Made by a program: the position numbers and the translations under genes. The notes under the pieces are model-generated. The model saw only the letters and a program-made list of their open reading frames with translations, was not told where the DNA came from and ran no database searches. Shown in pieces: positions 55,667-63,110 of a stretch of 63,110 nt of DNA (the first letter of the stretch is position 1; the number at the start of each line of letters is the position of its first letter). The DNA is taken from the NCBI GenBank assembly GCA_026708185.1, contig JAPOVK010000064.1, positions 1 to 63,110 of the forward strand, in the 5' to 3' direction. The DNA comes from Gammaproteobacteria bacterium (lineage in GTDB: Bacteria; Pseudomonadota; Gammaproteobacteria; Pseudomonadales; Azotimanducaceae).

Positions 55667-56796
55667 CGCGCCGCGGAGACATCGCTGGCTTCTCGAATGC
55701 CGTCGCGATTGCCGGTGTTGGCGAGACGGATTACTCCCGTGCCAGCGGACGCACGGAACTCATGCTGTCACTGGAGGCGATCACCGCCGCGCTTGCCGAC
55801 GCCGGGGTCGAGCCGCGCGAGGTCGACGGATTGATGAAGTGGTGGGTGGACACCAGCACAGAGGCCGAGGTCGCCGCCAATCTCGGCATCGCGGACCTCG
55901 CATGGTGGGGCGAGATCAACCAGGCCGGAAACGTCGGCGGCGCCTTGGTCGCCCATGCCGCGGCAGCGATCCACGCCGGCCTCGCCAACGTCATCGTGAT
56001 CTACCGGGGCGTCAACGGGCGCTCGGGTAGGCGCTACGGGCGAGGCGACGTGACCGGGCAACGCGGCCGGGGCGGCGGCGCGTTCAGCGAACCCTACGGT
56101 CTACTCACCCCGCAACACGGCCTGGCCATGGCCACGCGCCGCCGCATGTTCGAAACCGGCGTGACGAGCCGGCACTTCGGCATGCAGGCCGTGGCCCAGC
56201 GCGTCCATGCGAACCGCAACCCCCGGGCGACGTTCCACGATCGCCCGCTGACCCTGGAGGAGCACCAGGCATCGCGCCTCATCGTCGATCCGTTCCATTT
56301 GTTCGACTGCTGCTTGGAGACCGACGGCGGTGGCGCGTTGGTCCTCACGTCGGCCGATCGGGCTCGACAGCGCGGTCGCCCGGTACCGTTGATCCGCGCG
56401 GCGGCGCAGGCTGGCCCCGGGATTGGGTCGCCGGCTGCACGCATTGCCAGCCGTCTGTTCGCCATTGCGGGTATCGAACGGGACGACATCGACGTCATCC
56501 AGATCTACGACCATTTCGGCCCGTTCGTCTTGTTCGCGCTCGAGGACTACGGCTTCGTCGCCGATGCGGGTCGTTTGGTGGAGGAAGGAGGCACCGCCTT
56601 CGACAGCGGCCGCCTGCCGGTGAACACCTCGGGCGGGCATCTCTCCGAGGCTTACATGCAAGGGATGAACCACCTGATCGAAGCGACCCGCCAGATTCGC
56701 GGCGAGTCGACGGCGCAGGTGGCCGATGTCGCGTTTTCGTTCTGCGACACGGGCATCGGCACGGGCGCGGTCATCCTGGAGCGCGGCGAACCGTGA
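55663..56796 (+). CDS. Thiolase-fold protein (SCP2/Ltp type)
   Basis: 377 residues. Two thiolase halves are visible: AIAGVGETDYSRASGRTE at the N-terminus and the C-terminal NTSGGHLSEAYMQGMNHLIEA with the conserved His. The usual nucleophilic Cys of the first half is not present in the corresponding INQAGNVGGALVAHAAAAI region, as in lipid-transfer (Ltp) type proteins that act as aldolases with a DUF35 partner. The DUF35 gene follows with a 4-bp overlap, which supports that reading. Substrate unknown. Confidence 0.85.
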   Translation: MTRRGDIAGFSNAVAIAGVGETDYSRASGRTELMLSLEAITAALADAGVEPREVDGLMKWWVDTSTEAEVAANLGIADLAWWGEINQAGNVGGALVAHAAAAIHAGLANVIVIYRGVNGRSGRRYGRGDVTGQRGRGGGAFSEPYGLLTPQHGLAMATRRRMFETGVTSRHFGMQAVAQRVHANRNPRATFHDRPLTLEEHQASRLIVDPFHLFDCCLETDGGGALVLTSADRARQRGRPVPLIRAAAQAGPGIGSPAARIASRLFAIAGIERDDIDVIQIYDHFGPFVLFALEDYGFVADAGRLVEEGGTAFDSGRLPVNTSGGHLSEAYMQGMNHLIEATRQIRGESTAQVADVAFSFCDTGIGTGAVILERGEP

Positions 56797-57233
56797 GCAG
56801 CGGACCGTGGCAATTCGAGCGCCCGCCGGATCTACCGGTGCCGCAGCCGGCTGAGGAAGCCGAGCAGTTCTTCGCGGCCCTGCGGGCTGGACGGCTTGCG
56901 ATCCAACGGTGCACGTCCTGCGGTGCCTTGGCGCATCCGCCGCGCGCGATGTGCCGAGATTGCCAGGGCGTCGATTTCGATTGGCAGACGATGAGCGGCC
57001 GCGCCGAGGTGTACTCGTACGTGGTGACGCATCAGGCCGTCCATCCGGCGCTGAATGGCTATACGCCCATGGCCACTGTGGAGGTGGTCCTGGCGGAAGG
57101 GCCGCACCTGACGACCAACCTGGTTGACGTGCCGCCGGACGAGATCGAGATCGGCATGGCGGTCGAGGTGGTCTTCGAGGATGTGGGCGACGATGTTGTG
57201 CTGCCGCTGTTTCGCCGATCGCATTTGAGCTGA
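56793..57233 (+). CDS. Zn-ribbon OB-fold protein (DUF35)
   Basis: 146 residues starting with GTG. A helix, then a rubredoxin-like zinc ribbon (CTSC and CRDC at about residues 40-60), then an OB fold (GRAEVYSYVVTHQAVHPALN). DUF35 proteins partner thiolase-fold enzymes and help bind acyl-CoA. Overlaps the thiolase gene (GTGA); the pair is very likely one complex. Confidence 0.9.
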   Translation: MSSGPWQFERPPDLPVPQPAEEAEQFFAALRAGRLAIQRCTSCGALAHPPRAMCRDCQGVDFDWQTMSGRAEVYSYVVTHQAVHPALNGYTPMATVEVVLAEGPHLTTNLVDVPPDEIEIGMAVEVVFEDVGDDVVLPLFRRSHLS

Positions 57234-57236
57234 CGC

Positions 57237-57884
57237 TCAGCCCGGCGCGACGTTAGCGGTCATCCGGCGCCCGTCGCGCACCCAAGCGATCGCCGTTTCG
57301 CGACGGGAATCCGCTAACGCCAATACCGTCCACAGTTGCTCGATGGTGTGGATCCGGATTCCGGCCATCGTCAGCAGGACGTCCCCGGGCTGCATATCGC
57401 ACCGGGCGGCAAGCCCGCGATCGGTGAGATCGGCGAGTTCGAGCCCGATCGGCGTTTGTCGTAGCGCGGCGCCGATATCTCCCCACACCGTGCCGGGCAC
57501 CGTGACCTCGTGGGCGAGATACAAGTGGAAGTCCGCGACGATGTGTCGCCAATGGGCTTCCACGACGTCGCCGGCGGCGAGCAGCCAAGACGCAAACCCG
57601 GACTGACGGACGCTGACGCGGGTCGGCCAACCGCCCGCAGTGGCCGGCGACAGGTGGATCGCGATCTCCGTGCCGGCGCAGGGCTCGTCGTCCTTGCGCA
57701 CGCGCAGCAACTGCTGGGGTGCGGAGTCGATGACTGTCGCAGCGCAGCCCGGCTGGCCGTCGAGGGACGGGAACCCCGGAATCCGACACCCCGGTGCCCC
57801 GTCGTCCGTCGGCAATCGGCAGGCCTCCCACACGGCGTGCAGGGGGCGTTCCACGTCGAAGACGCTCTCGAAGGCCTTGCTCAT
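57237..57884 (-). CDS. SRPBCC-like domain fused to a PDZ domain
   Basis: 215 residues without signal peptide. The N-terminal 130 residues (AFESVFDVERPLHAVWEACR, later GDVVEAHWRHIVADFHLYLA) resemble an AHSA1/SRPBCC hydrophobic-ligand domain. Residues 140-212 look like a PDZ domain (IGLELADLTDRGLAARCDMQ, PGDVLLTMAGIRIHTIEQLW). Overlaps the upstream HAD gene by 4 bp, forming an acnA-HAD-this gene operon. Both domain calls are by pattern; the combination is one I have not met before. Confidence 0.6.
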   Translation of the reverse strand: MSKAFESVFDVERPLHAVWEACRLPTDDGAPGCRIPGFPSLDGQPGCAATVIDSAPQQLLRVRKDDEPCAGTEIAIHLSPATAGGWPTRVSVRQSGFASWLLAAGDVVEAHWRHIVADFHLYLAHEVTVPGTVWGDIGAALRQTPIGLELADLTDRGLAARCDMQPGDVLLTMAGIRIHTIEQLWTVLALADSRRETAIAWVRDGRRMTANVAPG

Positions 57885-58560
57885 GGGCCGTTACGAAGCG
57901 CGGAGCGCAGGATCTGGGCTGCAGCTTCCAGAGAGGGCAGGATGGTGTGGCCGAGCGCACGGACCGCATCGTCGGGTTCGACGAGGTCGGGAATCTGGAT
58001 TACCGAGTAGTCGGCTGCGAGTGCCGCGCGCACGCCGTTCGGCGAGTCCTCCAGAGCCCAGGCGCGCGTGGGTTCGACCCGTAGTTCGGCAGCGGCGGTG
58101 CGGTAGATCTCCGGGTCGGGCTTGCCGCGGGTGATCCGGTCGCCCGTTACCTTCACGTCGAAGTAGCCGTCGAGCCCGACGGCAGCCAGTCGCTCGGTCG
58201 CCGCGGGGTCGCGCGTCGATGTCGCGAGGGCACAAGGCAGCCCCGCACCGCGCACCACCTCGAGAATCTCAAGGGCGCCGATTTTGACCGGCGGCGGACG
58301 ATGCTTGAAGTTCGCCGCGTAGTAGTCGCCCCAGGCCGCGACCACGTCGTCGAAGGGGAATCCGGGTCCGTGACCGTCGATCATCAGTTGCCGGCTGTCG
58401 CGGGAGCGCGTGCCGATGCAGCGATAGTAGGTGGGGAGGTGCGGTGTGACGCCGTTCGCCCGGCAGGCATGGAGGAAACCCTCCACAGCCTGGCGCTCGG
58501 TGTCGAGGAGGAGGCCGTCCATGTCGAAGACGATCGCCCTGGGGCGCTCGCGCGGCTCTT

Positions 58561-58564
<4 letters not shown>
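57881..58564 (-). CDS. HAD-superfamily hydrolase, beta-phosphoglucomutase-like
   Basis: 227 residues. Motif [12 protein letters not shown] (nucleophile and acid Asp), motif II Thr/Ser in ALATSTRD, the Lys in [10 protein letters not shown], and motif [15 protein letters not shown] four-helix cap sits between motifs I and II, so this is subfamily IA, with relatives including phosphoglycolate phosphatase and sugar phosphatases. Its ATG overlaps the acnA stop. Confidence 0.9.
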
Positions 58565-61236
<2,672 letters not shown>

Positions 61237-61304
61237 CGGGGCTCCGTCCGGGCGGGGGCGCGTATCTTACACGCTCGGTATTGTGCTCATCCCGCCCATG
61301 CGCC

Positions 61305-63032
61305 CTAGAAACCGGCTGCGCCGCCCGGGTTGCGCGGATCGGCGACGCCGATCAGCGTATCGCCGATGCGCACGGCCGAGTTGGCATCGCCGATGCGGAA
61401 GGCGATCTCGGCCAAGTTGACGTGGCCGAGCCCAGCGAGCGTCGATTGCGTCTCCGGCGACAGTGCGCCTTGCTCGAAGACCACGCGATCTGGAAGCCAT
61501 TGATGGTGGAAACGGGGTGCCGCAACGGCTTCGTCGAGATCCATGCCGTGGTCGATGACGTTGACGACCACCTGCAGCACGGTGGTGATGATCGTGCTTC
61601 CGCCGGGGGAGCCGGTGACGAAGACCACTTCGCCGTCCTTCAGCACGATCGTCGGCGTCATCGAGCTCAGCATCCGCTTGCGCGGACCGATGGCATTGGC
61701 CTCGCGGCCGATCAAGCCGTAGGTATTGGCGGTGTTCTCCTTGGCCGAGAAGTCGTCCATTTCGTTGTTGAGCAGGAACCCGGCGCCGTCGACGACGATC
61801 TTGCTGCCGTAACCGTGGTTGAGCGTGGTCGTATAGGCCACGGCGTTGCCGGCGCGGTCGATGACGGAAACATGGGTCGTTTCGGGACTCTCCTCCGGCC
61901 AAAGGGTGCCGGCGCCGATCAACTCCGAGCGCGTCGCAAGATCCGGGTCGAAATCGCTGAAGCGCTCGCGGGCGTAGTCCTTGGCGGTCAACATGGCGAG
62001 CGGCACGTCGTAGAAGTCGGGGTCGCCGAGGTGTTCGGCGCGGTCGGCGTAGGCCCGTCGTTCGGCCTCGACCATGAGATGAACCGTGGCGGGCTCGCCG
62101 TAGCCCATGGCGCCGATGTCGAAGGGCTCGAGCATGTTGAGCATTTGCGCTAGCAGCGCCCCACCGGACGACGGTGGCGGCATCGACAGGATCTCGTAGC
62201 CCCGGTACGTGGCGCGGATCGGTGCCCGCCAGACCGACCGGTACGTCATCAGGTCCTGGTGCGTGATGAGGCCGTTGCTCCGGTGCATCTCGGCGACGAT
62301 GAGGTCGGCATTCCGACCGCCGTAGAAGCTCGCGCGGCCGTTCTTGGCGATCCGTTCGAGTGTGGCGGCGAGGTCTGCCTGTCGAAACGTATCGCCGACT
62401 TGGTATGGCTTGTCGCCGGGCTTGGTGAACTGGCGCAGGCTGGCTGGATACTGGGCGAACCGCTCGCGCAGGCGCTCGAATTGCGCGGCAAGGTCGGCGG
62501 GCAATGGAAAGCCGTCCTTTGCAAGCTTCACGGCCGGGGCCAGTACCGCCTCCCGGGGCAGCGTCCCGTACGCCGCGAGCGCATCGAGGAGCCCGGCCAC
62601 GGTGCCGGGGACGCCAACGGCGAGATGTGACGCCGTCGACAGCCCGGCCACCAGTTCGCCCTTTTGATCGAGGTACATGTCCCTGCTGGCCTGCGCCGGT
62701 GCCGTCTCGCGGTGGTCGTTGGCGACGATGTCGCCGTTGGCGAGGCGGACCACCATGAAGCCGCCACCGCCGAGATTGCCGGCTGAAGGGTAGGTCACGG
62801 CTAGCGCGAAGCCGACCGCGACGGCGGCGTCGACGGCGTTTCCGCCCGCCTTCATTACCTCGATGCCGACGTCCGACGCCAAGGGCGAACGCGATGCGAC
62901 AACGCCGTTCGCGCCCTGGGCCACGCCCGCGACGGCCGGCGCGGCGAAGACCGCGACGGCGAGGGCTAGTACCGCTTTCGATGTGCTATACATGCTCGTT
63001 TGCTGCCACGCTGGAAAGGCAACCATAGCCAT
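61305..63032 (-). CDS. ggt: Gamma-glutamyltransferase
   Basis: About 575 residues. Periplasmic enzyme that cleaves glutathione and transfers the glutamyl group after self-cleavage into two subunits. The autocleavage and nucleophile Thr is the first Thr of TTHVSVIDRAGNAVA; GSPGGSTIITTVLQ and AAPRFHHQWLPD are conserved small-subunit parts, and the large subunit has GNLGGGGFMVVR. The signal peptide fits best if translation starts at ATG 62993 (MYSTSKAVLALAVAVFAAP); the frame is open to ATG 63032. Confidence 0.95.
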   Translation of the reverse strand: MAMVAFPAWQQTSMYSTSKAVLALAVAVFAAPAVAGVAQGANGVVASRSPLASDVGIEVMKAGGNAVDAAVAVGFALAVTYPSAGNLGGGGFMVVRLANGDIVANDHRETAPAQASRDMYLDQKGELVAGLSTASHLAVGVPGTVAGLLDALAAYGTLPREAVLAPAVKLAKDGFPLPADLAAQFERLRERFAQYPASLRQFTKPGDKPYQVGDTFRQADLAATLERIAKNGRASFYGGRNADLIVAEMHRSNGLITHQDLMTYRSVWRAPIRATYRGYEILSMPPPSSGGALLAQMLNMLEPFDIGAMGYGEPATVHLMVEAERRAYADRAEHLGDPDFYDVPLAMLTAKDYARERFSDFDPDLATRSELIGAGTLWPEESPETTHVSVIDRAGNAVAYTTTLNHGYGSKIVVDGAGFLLNNEMDDFSAKENTANTYGLIGREANAIGPRKRMLSSMTPTIVLKDGEVVFVTGSPGGSTIITTVLQVVVNVIDHGMDLDEAVAAPRFHHQWLPDRVVFEQGALSPETQSTLAGLGHVNLAEIAFRIGDANSAVRIGDTLIGVADPRNPGGAAGF

Positions 63033-63056
63033 TGTGAGCGCAACGGTTCAAATCGA

Positions 63057-63110
63057 GAGCCCTCAGCCGGGGAGCGCGAGGGGCCTGCCCCTCGCAAGGA
63101 AGAGCCCTCA
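63057..63110 (+). repeat. 45-bp hairpin repeat upstream of ggt (continues past window)
   Basis: A full unit at 63057-63101 matches the rpsQ units apart from two changes near its 3' end (CACGGGA replaced by CAAGGAA); the next unit begins at 63102 and is cut by the window edge after 9 bases. The hairpin GCGAGGGG...CCCCTCGC is intact. It lies outside any recognised gene, 25 bp upstream of the longest possible ggt frame. Confidence 0.93.

Overview
The window is chromosomal DNA of about 63 kb, GC-rich and densely coding, with no insertion sequence, CRISPR array or complete prophage. Gene order and protein sequences point to a gammaproteobacterium: rpoC is followed by the str, S10, spc and alpha ribosomal operons; uvrA and ssb are divergent; nadD-rsfS-rlmH-mrdA-rodA-rlpA-dacA-lipB and prfA-prmC-moeB / lolB-tRNA-Gln-rplY-pth-ychF are the classical gammaproteobacterial clusters. 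I cannot name a genus from the sequence; several lost or moved genes (tufA, hemA, ispE, prs) suggest a little-studied lineage.

Layout. 1-3356: 3' four fifths of rpoC. 3357-6960: a 3.6 kb accessory island wedged between rpoC and rpsL, holding gene remnants (a TIGR03084 copy, a DUF429-like piece), an orphan HTH antitoxin, an intact TIGR03084 gene, an ArsI-like VOC protein and a hicAB toxin-antitoxin pair. 6961-10054: rpsL-rpsG-fusA with its own promoter. 10055-24257: rpsJ to rplQ, with an S10 promoter and a leader that can fold as an H-type pseudoknot; tufA is absent. 24265-30454: a methyltransferase and a 2OG-Fe(II) oxygenase in one operon, a frameshifted TonB-dependent receptor, and a divergent secreted S9 peptidase. 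30628-34682: a wHTH remnant, an alpha/beta hydrolase coupled to uvrA. 34883-46388: ssb, a VOC protein, a LON-domain protein, then the nadD to lipB cell-envelope cluster and a sulfatase. 46478-52711: moeB-like, prmC and prfA leftwards, and lolB, a small lipoprotein, tRNA-Gln, rplY, pth and ychF rightwards. 52726-57233: two small conserved proteins, tRNA-Met, an amidohydrolase, a lipoprotein, and a thiolase-fold/DUF35 pair. 57237-63110: acnA with a HAD phosphatase and a SRPBCC-PDZ protein, then a gamma-glutamyltransferase.

Most striking is a 45-bp hairpin-forming repeat. Two full units and part of a third lie in frame inside rpsQ, giving ribosomal protein S17 an N-terminal extension of about 55 residues made mainly of 15-residue repeats. 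Another unit, followed by the start of the next, lies at the right edge of the window upstream of ggt. The repeat is therefore both tandem and dispersed, keeps a reading frame because its length is a multiple of three, and has entered an essential ribosomal gene.

How the genes work together: most of the window is translation machinery (ribosomal proteins, EF-G, RF1 and its methylase PrmC, Pth, RsfS, RlmH) plus secretion (SecY) and RNA polymerase subunits. The second block builds the cell wall and outer membrane (PBP2, RodA, MltB, RlpA, DacA, LolB). The remaining genes are small accessory or metabolic modules.
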